This document shows positions 25,221-32,867 of a DNA stretch of 38,185 nucleotides, piece by piece. How positions within the stretch are numbered: position 1 is the stretch's first letter; each line of letters opens with the position of its first letter. The notes below the pieces were generated by a model. That model worked only from the letters and a program-made list of their open reading frames with translations, had not been told where the DNA came from and did no database searches. The DNA is from Phycisphaerales bacterium (GTDB taxonomy: Bacteria; Planctomycetota; Phycisphaerae; UBA1845), in the NCBI GenBank assembly GCA_013140575.1, contig JABFSN010000205.1, forward strand, positions 1-38,185, given 5' to 3'. A program made the translations under genes and the position numbers.

Positions 25221-28200
25221 CTACCGTTGCCGAACGCGCGTCCGGGCTTCCTTGCCGTCGGACGGCTTGTCCCGTTCGGATTTCTCGTGGATCAACCCCT
25301 GCCGTCGCAGTTGATTCACATCAAACCCCCGCGACAACGCGTAGTCCGGCGTCAACCGAATGCCGACCTTGCTCCTGATGTCGTACCGCCGACCGTTGTG
25401 CGTGATCGCCATCGCGGTCTGCGTCGGCACCAGGTCGCTGCCGACTTCCGTGACCGTGAACTGCACGGCCGCCACCTCGTCATCGACCTCGGTGCCCAGG
25501 TTCTCGTGATCGGCCACGAATCCTTCCGGCGGCGCCACACTCACGTTGACGCCCCAGTCGCCGACGGCCTCGAACCCGAACGGGTATTCCTGTTCCGGTT
25601 CGTCCCAGATCATCATGTCCGGTTCGGCCACCAGCAGGTCCGATCCCGTGAAGTGCCAGCATTTGGCAGCCAGTTTCTTGCCCCGCGGCGTCACCAGCAG
25701 CCGCAACCGTACGTCTTCCGTTTCACCGCAGGTCACGTTCCGGGCCGGATGCCCGATGAAATGGTCGAATTCGCCGTTATCGTCGAGGTCCAGACGCGCC
25801 ACCACCAAATAATGCCCCGGCGGCACGTCCATCTCCACGATGCCGTTCGCACCCGTCACGCCCTGATTCACCACCGGCGACTCTTCACAGTCGTCGAACA
25901 GGTGCCGCCACCAGTGCCACCCGTGCCACCACCCCAGGTGATGACCGCAGAACTCGTGCGCGTGACGATTGAACACCACCACCTCCGCGCCCACGATCGG
26001 CACCAGCGTGACCACCGGATGGTGCCCGATCGAAAACCGCATTTCGTGCACCCGCACCCGCAGCTTGGCGCCATACTTCACGGCCACGTCCAGCGAGTCG
26101 CTGGTGTCATTCCCGCAATCATCGCTCGCCGTGATGGTCACCGTCGTCGTTTCACCCGCGTCCAGCGCCGCCGGCGCGTCCGACGTAATCGTCACGTCGT
26201 CGTCGCAATCGTCCACCGCCGTCGCCGGCGGCAACGACACCGGCTCGTCGCCCGAACAATTCACGTCCACGATCGTCACCGGCGACGTGTCCACGGTCAG
26301 CACCGGCCCGTCGTCGTCCGTCACGGTGATCGCCTGGTTGCACGACGCCGCGTTTCCGCAGGCGTCCGTCGCCGTCCATGTCCGCGTAATCACGAACTCG
26401 TCGTCGCACGCACCCGGCGTGGTCGCATCCGCATGGGACACCGCCGGCGCCGCGTCGCACACGTCGTCCGCCGTAGCCGATCCCGTCGTTCCCGGATCGG
26501 CCGGCGAATCGCACGCCACGGTCACGTCGACCGGACACGAAACCGTCGGCGCAACGATGTCGATGACCGTGATCGTCTGGTCGCACGACGCGGCGTTTCC
26601 ACACGCATCCGTCGCCGTCCAGGTGCGCGTAATGACGTACGCATCGGCGCACGACCCGGCCGTCACCACGTCGGCATGCGCCACCATCGCCGCCGCATCG
26701 CAAGCGTCGCCCGCCGTGGCCGATCCCGTCGTCCCCGGATCGACCGGCGAATCGCACGCCATGGTCACGTCGGCCGGACACGTGATCGTCGGCGCAATCG
26801 TATCGTTCACCGAAATCGTCTGGTCGCACGTGATCGACCCGCCCGACCCATCGTCCGCGCTCCACGTCCGTGTGATCGTTTCCGTCACCCCGCAACCCGC
26901 CGCCGAAACGTCCGACGACGTCACCGGAATCGACGCCCCGGTGCAACCGTCCGCGGCCGTCGCCGTGCCGTTCGACGCCACCGTCGTTTGCTCCGGACAT
27001 TCGAGCACGGCGTCGGCCGGGCAGGTGATCGTCGCCGTCCCGCCGCCGCCCGCGGCGACGTGGGCGACGTAAATCCCGCCCGCGAAATTGCTGAACGAAA
27101 CGAAAAACGCCACGTCGTTCCCGTTGTTTAGCGACCGCAGGTGGCCGCGCCGGGTATTGACGCCCGTGTGAATTGCAAACCGCCGGTCGCCCGACGTGCC
27201 GAACGTACCGCTCAAGTCGGCCGATGCCGTTAAATCGTCGGCGATGCGGCTGAACGACCCGTCGCAGCCACTGTAAAAATACAACCCGAACAACGTCGCC
27301 GAACCGTCCGCGCCCGCGCCAGCCAACGCGATGTTCCCGTCATCGTTGATCGGCGGGCCGTCGAACAGCGGCTGAAACGATTGCAACACCGCGGGCGCGA
27401 CGCGCCCCGGCGGCGGATCGTCGAACGTGTTGATCAGCAACGTCGGCGGCCCGTTCGCGACGCTCGTCGCGTGCATCCCCCCGTTGTTCGCGATCGGATC
27501 GGCGTCCAACGCCAGGAATCCCATCTCGCCCGACGCATTGATCGACGCGGACTGAATATCCGCGAACAGCACGCCCGTCTTGCCCGGCACCGCAAACGTC
27601 GTATCCACCACCCGGCTCAACGGCCCGCCCGTCACCGTCCCCGCGTACAGCCCGTTCAGCGCCGTCGGCGAACTTCCGAACTTGTGCCGGAACACCACCG
27701 TCCCCGCGTCGTTCACGTCCGCCCGGGCCCACAAATCCGCGAACGTCAGAACGGTCCCCGGGGCCGCGCCCCCCTTGATCGCCACCGTTTTCGGCAATGA
27801 AGTGCCGGCCACCGGCACCGCGAAAATCCCGCGGAACCGTGACGCCGACGGCGTCGACGCGATCCCCCCCTCGAACACCACGAAACCCGCGCCGTTGATC
27901 GCCGCCTCGTCCTTCACCTCCTGAAACGGCACCGCCTGATCCACCGGCAGCATCGTCCCGGTGTTGTCCACCAGCCGCACCGGCGTCCCGCCGGCCACGC
28001 TCGTGCCATACAAACCGCCCGATTCAAACGGAAACCCAGTGCGGTCAAACCGGCCGAAAAATACCACTTCGCCCGCGTCGTTCGCGGAGATCATCAGCCG
28101 ATCGATCCCCGAAAACGAAAACCCCTTGAACAGCGACGCCGGAAATCCGGGCACCGCGTCCGTGGTGTCCACGATCTTCACCATCGCCCCACCAGTGGTC

Positions 28201-28631
28201 GTCGTCGCGTAAAACCCCTCACCGCCGCCGCCCGGACCCGCCCATCCGGCGAAAAACAGCACGTCCCCCGAATTCGTCACGATCGGATCCTTGAACGATC
28301 CGAAATTCGTCCCCGCCGGCTGGCCCGGCACCGCGAACGTCGGCACGCCCGACGTCTGCGTCGTGTCCACCAGCACGTCCAGCGCCTCCCCCGGCCGCTG
28401 CACATACAATCCCGCCGCGCTGTTCGACCCGCCCGACGCCTGACTGTTCCCGCGGAACACGACGACTCCCCCGTCGTTAATCGACGGAATCCCGAACAAC
28501 CGCACGAATCCCACGCCGCTGCGCCCCGGCGGCGTGTCGCCTTCGCGCGCAATCCGATCAAACGTGACCGCGCCCCGCGCGGACACCCCCATCACCAAGG
28601 TCGCGATCGCAAGGGTGGCAATAGACCGCAT
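25221..28631 (-). CDS. Secreted NxxGxxAF-type tandem-repeat protein with HYR-like Ig repeats
   Basis: 1136 residues. The signal peptide is about 1-21 (MRSIATLAIATLVMGVSARG). Residues about 25-490 hold seven repeats of 50-75 residues marked by (I/V)N(D/A)xGxVxF: INDGGVVVF, VTNSGDVLF, ANDAGEVVF, INGAGFVVF, VNDAGTVVF, INASGEMGF, INDDGNIAL. This is the NxxGxxAF type repeat; seven copies would fit a beta-propeller (inference). About 529-774 are three cysteine-rich HYR-like Ig repeats (ITCPADVT, ITRTWTATDACGNAASCDQ), two nearly identical with an 81-residue period, then a fourth divergent one to about 854. About 855-955 looks like a prealbumin-like (carboxypeptidase-regulatory) domain, TGANGIVEMDVPPGHYLVVA, interrupted by a His/Trp-rich loop (HHLGWWHGWHWWRH) between two cysteines. 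No C-terminal anchor is seen. GGAGGAGG lies just before ATG 28631. The role is unknown, presumably cell-surface. Confidence 0.85.
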   Translation of the reverse strand: MRSIATLAIATLVMGVSARGAVTFDRIAREGDTPPGRSGVGFVRLFGIPSINDGGVVVFRGNSQASGGSNSAAGLYVQRPGEALDVLVDTTQTSGVPTFAVPGQPAGTNFGSFKDPIVTNSGDVLFFAGWAGPGGGGEGFYATTTTGGAMVKIVDTTDAVPGFPASLFKGFSFSGIDRLMISANDAGEVVFFGRFDRTGFPFESGGLYGTSVAGGTPVRLVDNTGTMLPVDQAVPFQEVKDEAAINGAGFVVFEGGIASTPSASRFRGIFAVPVAGTSLPKTVAIKGGAAPGTVLTFADLWARADVNDAGTVVFRHKFGSSPTALNGLYAGTVTGGPLSRVVDTTFAVPGKTGVLFADIQSASINASGEMGFLALDADPIANNGGMHATSVANGPPTLLINTFDDPPPGRVAPAVLQSFQPLFDGPPINDDGNIALAGAGADGSATLFGLYFYSGCDGSFSRIADDLTASADLSGTFGTSGDRRFAIHTGVNTRRGHLRSLNNGNDVAFFVSFSNFAGGIYVAHVAAGGGGTATITCPADAVLECPEQTTVASNGTATAADGCTGASIPVTSSDVSAAGCGVTETITRTWSADDGSGGSITCDQTISVNDTIAPTITCPADVTMACDSPVDPGTTGSATAGDACDAAAMVAHADVVTAGSCADAYVITRTWTATDACGNAASCDQTITVIDIVAPTVSCPVDVTVACDSPADPGTTGSATADDVCDAAPAVSHADATTPGACDDEFVITRTWTATDACGNAASCNQAITVTDDDGPVLTVDTSPVTIVDVNCSGDEPVSLPPATAVDDCDDDVTITSDAPAALDAGETTTVTITASDDCGNDTSDSLDVAVKYGAKLRVRVHEMRFSIGHHPVVTLVPIVGAEVVVFNRHAHEFCGHHLGWWHGWHWWRHLFDDCEESPVVNQGVTGANGIVEMDVPPGHYLVVARLDLDDNGEFDHFIGHPARNVTCGETEDVRLRLLVTPRGKKLAAKCWHFTGSDLLVAEPDMMIWDEPEQEYPFGFEAVGDWGVNVSVAPPEGFVADHENLGTEVDDEVAAVQFTVTEVGSDLVPTQTAMAITHNGRRYDIRSKVGIRLTPDYALSRGFDVNQLRRQGLIHEKSERDKPSDGKEARTRVRQR

Positions 28632-28690
28632 GTTCCTCCTCCTTCTTTTGAAATGTCAGAAGCCCGACTGACCCGACCGTTACATGACAA

Positions 28691-28711
28691 CCGGTGGCAT
28701 TGGTCCACCGG
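28691..28711. promoter_or_regulatory. Inverted repeat upstream of the NxxGxxAF/HYR gene
   Basis: CCGGTGG, seven-base centre, CCACCGG: perfect 7 bp arms, about 60 bp before the start codon on the minus strand. It could be an operator. A weak TGGACC/TGTAAC pair with 17 bp spacing overlaps it on the minus strand. Tentative. Confidence 0.3.
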
Positions 28712-28758
28712 AAAAACGCACGACCGGTGATAACGTCCGACGGAGTGCCCGCCCTCGT

Positions 28759-28865
28759 CAGTGACACGCATTGTCGCACATCACAGGTTGTGATTCAAGT
28801 TAATTTTCTTGTCGGTGGCACGTATTGTCGCACTCCACGGGTTGGGATTCAAGCCACTTTTCTTG
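28759..28865. repeat. Tandem pair of 53 bp units, 54 bp period
   Basis: Unit 1 is 28759-28811 and unit 2 is 28813-28865. Both contain CACG(C/T)ATTGTCGCA, GATTCAAG and TTTTCTTG at the same offsets; about 42 of 53 positions agree. Read on the minus strand, both give LESQPV-CDN-CH in the same frame, but unit 1 has stop codons, so any coding origin has decayed. Confidence 0.7.
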
Positions 28866-29210
28866 CCCGATCACTTTTTGAACCACGTCACCGTATTTCC
28901 CTGAACGCGGAATCCCGGGCGACACAGGCTCATCGTTTATCCGCCGAGTTGGCGAATCGCCCATGCAGCGTCGGAAACCGGCCTGTTTCACCCCGTTTGC
29001 CTGTTCGGTGACCCGCCCGCGACCGTGGAGGAAGCGTGAAGGGAGCGGTCCGCGACGACCTGCAGGTTTAAGTGAATCGGTGCATCAGTTGGTTAGCGTG
29101 GCGGGTTCGGATCCGCTGTTCAGGCTCGCCCTGCGGGGCGCGACGTCGAACGAGCGCTCTCATATTAGGGAAGTCGTCCTGACGACGGCGAATGCGATGG
29201 GTCCCCCGCG

Positions 29211-30851
29211 TCACGCCACCGGTCCCGCGTTGCGGATCGCGGGCCCGGCGTTGGGGAACTTCTCGAAGTTCTTGCGGAACAAACCGGCCAATTCGCGGGC
29301 CTTGGCGTCGTATCGTCCGCCGTCGGACCATGTCTCCCGCGGGTGCAGCACGGTCGGGGGGACGTTCAGGCAGACGTTGGGGATTTGCAGGCCGAAAAAC
29401 GGCTCCCGTTCGAACGACCCGTCCGTCAACGCCCCGGACAGCGCCGCGGTCACCATCGAACGGGTGTGGTGGATGTTCATCCGCTTGCCCACGCCATACC
29501 CGCCGCCGCTCCATCCGGTGTTGATCAGCCAGCAGGTCGCCCGATGCTTGGCCAGTTTTTCACCCAGCATTTTCGCGTACGTCGTCGCCGGTAACGGCAT
29601 GAACGGCGCGCCGAAACACGTGCTGAACGTCGCCTGCGGTTCCGTCACCCCCGCCTCCGTCCCCGCCACCTTGGCGGTGTACCCGCTCATGAAATGGTAC
29701 ATCGCCTGTTCGGGCGTCAGGCGCGACATGGGCGGCAGGACCCCGAACGCGTCGCACGTCAGGAACACCACGTTTTTCGGATGATCCGCCACGCTGGGGA
29801 TCAACGCATTGTCGATGAACGACAGCGGATACGCCGCCCGCGTGTTTTCCGTGATGGCGGCCGACTCGAAATCGACCCGCCCGGCCTCGTCCATCACCAC
29901 GTTTTCGACCACGGCCCCGCGCCGGATCGCCTGGTAAATCTGCGGCTCGAATTCCCGCGACAGCTTGATGCACTTCGCGTAGCAGCCGCCCTCTATGTTG
30001 AACACCCCGCGATCCGACCAGCCGTGTTCGTCGTCGCCGATCAGCCGGCGTTGCGGATCGGCCGACAGCGTGGTCTTGCCCGTTCCGCTTAAACCGAAGA
30101 ACAGCGCCACGTCGCCCGCCGCCCCCACGTTGCCCGAGCAGTGCATGCTGAAAACGCCCCGCTTGGGCAGCAGATAGTTCATGATCGAGAATACGCTCTT
30201 CTTGATCTCGCCCGCGTACTGCGTGCCGCCGATCAGCACCAGCCGTTCCTTGAAGTTGATCACCACGAATACTTCCGACGGCGTTCCGTCGGTCTTCGGG
30301 TCCGCCGGACACCACGGCGCATTCAGGATCGTGAAATCCGGCCGGAAGCCCTGCAGATCGTGCGCGTCGGGTTGAATGAACATGCACGCCGAGAAAAGAT
30401 TGTGCCACGCCCGCTCGTTGATCACGCGCACCTTCAAGCGCGACGCGGGGTCCGCCCCCGCGTAACCATCCCGCGCGAACACCGGCCGACCCTTGAAATA
30501 CGCGAGAACCTTTTGATGCAGCCGCCGGAAATGTTCCTCGGCCAGCGGAATGTTCACCGCGCCCCAATCGACGTCGTTCGTGTCCGGCGTTTCGACGATG
30601 AACCGGTCCCGCGGCCGCCGGCCTGTGCATTTGCCCGTCGTCACCGCCAGCGCCCCGGTCTCGGTCAGCCGACCGTCGCCATCCGCGACGGCCCGGTCGA
30701 TCAACTCGTCGGCGCTCAGGTTCCAGAAAACGTCGCCGGTTCCCACCAGCCCGTGTTGTTCCAATCCCATCACGCTACGCTGCGGCACGTCGTCATCCTT
30801 GATAAACGGGCCTCGAACCGTCCGTTCCTCGATCAATTGGGAATTCGTCAT
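29211..30851 (-). CDS. pckA: Phosphoenolpyruvate carboxykinase (ATP)
   Basis: A 546-residue cytosolic enzyme converting oxaloacetate and ATP to PEP, CO2 and ADP, the first step of gluconeogenesis. The size fits the ATP-type family (about 530-550). Diagnostic motifs: [12 protein letters not shown] near residues 74-85, [13 protein letters not shown], the P-loop GLSGTGKT at 253-260, IGDDEHGWS and [13 protein letters not shown], then [20 protein letters not shown]. All catalytic motifs look intact. The start is ATG 30851, preceded by GGGGGTGG. An earlier in-frame start at 30941 would add 30 residues without family likeness and is rejected. It is a single-gene unit, divergent from the ABC operon at 31136. 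Confidence 0.97.
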   Translation of the reverse strand: MTNSQLIEERTVRGPFIKDDDVPQRSVMGLEQHGLVGTGDVFWNLSADELIDRAVADGDGRLTETGALAVTTGKCTGRRPRDRFIVETPDTNDVDWGAVNIPLAEEHFRRLHQKVLAYFKGRPVFARDGYAGADPASRLKVRVINERAWHNLFSACMFIQPDAHDLQGFRPDFTILNAPWCPADPKTDGTPSEVFVVINFKERLVLIGGTQYAGEIKKSVFSIMNYLLPKRGVFSMHCSGNVGAAGDVALFFGLSGTGKTTLSADPQRRLIGDDEHGWSDRGVFNIEGGCYAKCIKLSREFEPQIYQAIRRGAVVENVVMDEAGRVDFESAAITENTRAAYPLSFIDNALIPSVADHPKNVVFLTCDAFGVLPPMSRLTPEQAMYHFMSGYTAKVAGTEAGVTEPQATFSTCFGAPFMPLPATTYAKMLGEKLAKHRATCWLINTGWSGGGYGVGKRMNIHHTRSMVTAALSGALTDGSFEREPFFGLQIPNVCLNVPPTVLHPRETWSDGGRYDAKARELAGLFRKNFEKFPNAGPAIRNAGPVA

Positions 30852-30876
30852 GCTACCACCCCCTGCTGCCCAGACA

Positions 30877-30886
30877 AGTTGCAACT
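30877..30886. promoter_or_regulatory. Palindrome in the pckA leader
   Basis: AGTTGCAACT, a perfect 10 bp palindrome, lies 25 bp before the pckA start. It could be a regulator site, but a 10 bp palindrome can occur by chance. Confidence 0.2.
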
Positions 30887-31004
30887 GCACAATCCCATGC
30901 CCGGCGTTAACAAAAGCCGCTGACGCTCCCGCAGCCCGCAACCGCTAGGTGCCCGATCGCGCCGGATTTAGGTTGTACGCCCTTGTCGCCAAGCACGGTC
31001 CGTC

Positions 31005-31034
31005 TTGACACCCCACCCTCGCCATCGGTAGAAA
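31005..31034 (+). promoter_or_regulatory. Candidate sigma70-type promoter for the ABC operon
   Basis: TTGACA (31005-31010), an 18 bp spacer and TAGAAA (31029-31034), about 100 bp upstream of the first ABC gene. The -35 is perfect and the -10 matches 4 of 6. Pattern match only. Confidence 0.45.
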
Positions 31035-31135
31035 ACGCGCTCTGCGACCCGTATCCGGCGAACCGCGGTGACCGCCGCTTCGTACATGACATGACCCGCC
31101 AGTCGGCCGGGCATTCTTGAAGGCTGTGCGTAGAA

Positions 31136-32092
31136 ATGATCGAAGTTAGGAATCTCACCAAACGTTACGGGCCGATACCCGCCGTCGACGACGTCTCGTT
31201 CAGCGTCGAAACCGCGTCCACCGGCAATATCATCGGTTTCCTGGGTCCAAACGGGGCAGGAAAAAGCACCACCATCCGTATCCTGACCTGCTATTTGCCC
31301 GCCACCAGCGGATCGGCTTCGGTCGCCGGTTACGACGTGTTCACCCAATCGTTGCACGTTCGGCGGAACATCGGATATCTACCGGAAAGCGCCCCGCTGT
31401 ACCCCGAAATGCGGGCCCGCGAATATCTGAATTTCCGCGGCAAGCTGCACGGCATGACCCGCCACGACCGCGAATCCGCCATCCGCCGCGTCACCGAACG
31501 CTGCTGGCTGGGCGAATTCATCGACCGCCCCATCGGTCAGCTTTCCAAGGGCATGCGCCAGCGGGTCGGTTTGGCTGACGCTTTATTGCACGATCCCAAG
31601 GTGCTGTTCCTCGATGAACCGACCATCGGACTTGATCCTACCCAGATTCGCGAGACGCGCCAGCTTATCCGCGACCTCGGTCAACGGCACGTTATCTTTT
31701 TGAGTTCGCATATTCTTCCCGAGGTCGAGGCCACCTGCACCCACACCATCGTCATCGCCAACGGCCGCGTGCTCGCTTCCGGGTCGCCCACCGAATTGCG
31801 CGACCGCATCGGCGCCGGGTCGCGGCTGATCGCGGAAATCAAGGGCAAATCCGACGAAGTGCGCGGGGCCATTTCGGGCATCGCCGAGGTCAGCCGCGTC
31901 GAGATCGAACCGGTCGGTCCGTGGAATCGGCTGACCATCGAGGCCAACGGCAGCGGCGACGTCCGCGAGGAGGTTTTCCGCGTGACCGCGGCCCGCGGCT
32001 GGACGCTGCGCGAGATGCGCCGCGAAGTGGCCAGTCTCGAGGACTTCTTCATCAAGATCACCGCCGAGCAGCGCGCCGCCCGGGCTAAATGA
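31136..32092 (+). CDS. ABC transporter ATP-binding protein (ABC-2/Gld type)
   Basis: 318 residues. Walker A GPNGAGKS at 37-44, Q-loop region YLPESAPLY, signature LSKGMRQR at 136-143, Walker B VLFLDEP at 156-162, and the H-loop in LSSHILPEVE. A C-terminal extension (about 225-318) is the usual regulatory part of this subfamily. It hydrolyses ATP in the cytoplasm to drive the permease encoded next. The order ATPase, ABC-2 permease, GldG-like protein and DUF4340 protein is a conserved planctomycete and Bacteroidetes arrangement. In Bacteroidetes the homologues GldA/F/G act in gliding; in planctomycetes the substrate is unknown. The ATG at 31136 has no clear Shine-Dalgarno. Confidence 0.93.
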   Translation: MIEVRNLTKRYGPIPAVDDVSFSVETASTGNIIGFLGPNGAGKSTTIRILTCYLPATSGSASVAGYDVFTQSLHVRRNIGYLPESAPLYPEMRAREYLNFRGKLHGMTRHDRESAIRRVTERCWLGEFIDRPIGQLSKGMRQRVGLADALLHDPKVLFLDEPTIGLDPTQIRETRQLIRDLGQRHVIFLSSHILPEVEATCTHTIVIANGRVLASGSPTELRDRIGAGSRLIAEIKGKSDEVRGAISGIAEVSRVEIEPVGPWNRLTIEANGSGDVREEVFRVTAARGWTLREMRREVASLEDFFIKITAEQRAARAK

Positions 32093-32147
32093 CCCTGAAA
32101 AATCGCCTGCGGCGACCAACCGGCGTCGCAAAAGGAGTCGACTCGAC

Positions 32148-32867
32148 ATGCGAAATGTCATGACCATCACCCGGCGGGAATTAGCCGCCTGGTTCTATTC
32201 CCCGATGGCCTACGGGGTCATCACCCTTTTTCTGGTGCTCGCGGGCATCATGTTCGACCTGCTCACGTTTGAACCGGGGGCGGAGGCGTCCATCCGCGGC
32301 GTCTTCGGCCCGTGGATGCTGCTCATTCTCGCCTTCATGCTGGCCATGCTGACCATGCGTCTGCTCAGCGAAGAATACCGCAACGGCACGATTGAAACGT
32401 TGATGACCGCCCCAGTCACCGACGCCGAGGTCATCGGCGGCAAGTACCTCGGCGCCCTCGTTTTCTACGCCGTCATGCTCCTCGGCACACTGATCTATCC
32501 CGTCCTCGTCTCGAAATACGGCGGACTCGATTCCGGATTGACGTTCGCGTGTTACCTGGGACTGCTGCTCACCGGCGCGCTCTACATCGCCGTCGGACTG
32601 TTCTTCAGCGCCTGCACCCAGAACCAGATCGTCGCCGGGCTGGCCGCGTTCGTCGTTCTGGCCGTTTTCACCTTCCTGACCAACTTCATCGGCCAGATGC
32701 AGGAGGGCACGCTCCGGGTGACGCTGCAACACCTGTCGGTGGCCGAACATTACGAAAGCTTCATGCGCGGCATGATCGACTTCACCCATGTAACCTTCTT
32801 CATCACCACGACGGCCGTCTTCCTGTTCCTGGCCGTCAAGGCACTGGAGTTCCGGCGATGGCGGTAG
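32148..32867 (+). CDS. ABC-2 type permease, GldF-like
   Basis: 239 residues with about six membrane helices, among them YGVITLFLVLAGIMFDLLTF, WMLLILAFMLAMLTM, FYAVMLLGTLIYPVLV and FFITTTAVFLFLAVKAL. The short conserved piece RLLSEEYRNGTIETLMTAPV between helices 2 and 3 is typical of ABC-2/GldF permeases. It forms the membrane channel for the ATPase at 31136. AAAGGAG lies 10 nt before the ATG. The last 10 bp overlap the start of the GldG-like gene. Confidence 0.92.
   Translation: MRNVMTITRRELAAWFYSPMAYGVITLFLVLAGIMFDLLTFEPGAEASIRGVFGPWMLLILAFMLAMLTMRLLSEEYRNGTIETLMTAPVTDAEVIGGKYLGALVFYAVMLLGTLIYPVLVSKYGGLDSGLTFACYLGLLLTGALYIAVGLFFSACTQNQIVAGLAAFVVLAVFTFLTNFIGQMQEGTLRVTLQHLSVAEHYESFMRGMIDFTHVTFFITTTAVFLFLAVKALEFRRWR

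Larger units (their letters stand above)
28632..29210. other. Intergenic region with an inverted repeat and a 54 bp tandem duplication
   Basis: 579 bp between two minus-strand genes. No gene could be supported. It contains an inverted repeat, CCGGTGG/CCACCGG (28691-28711), 60 bp upstream of the NxxGxxAF/HYR start, and the 54 bp tandem repeat at 28759-28865. Neither a clear PEP carboxykinase terminator nor a strong promoter was seen. Confidence 0.55.

Noticed and set aside
25227-27131. Plus-strand frame of 634 codons
   Set aside because: It is opposite the HYR part of the secreted protein; the product is Arg/His-rich and without a domain.
28800-28991. Minus-strand frame of 63 codons
   Set aside because: It runs into the 54 bp repeat unit. 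No family likeness and no good start; reported only as a repeat.
29165-29205. GTCGTCCTGACGAC hairpin after pckA
   Set aside because: The loop of two bases is too short for a stable terminator and there is no T-run.
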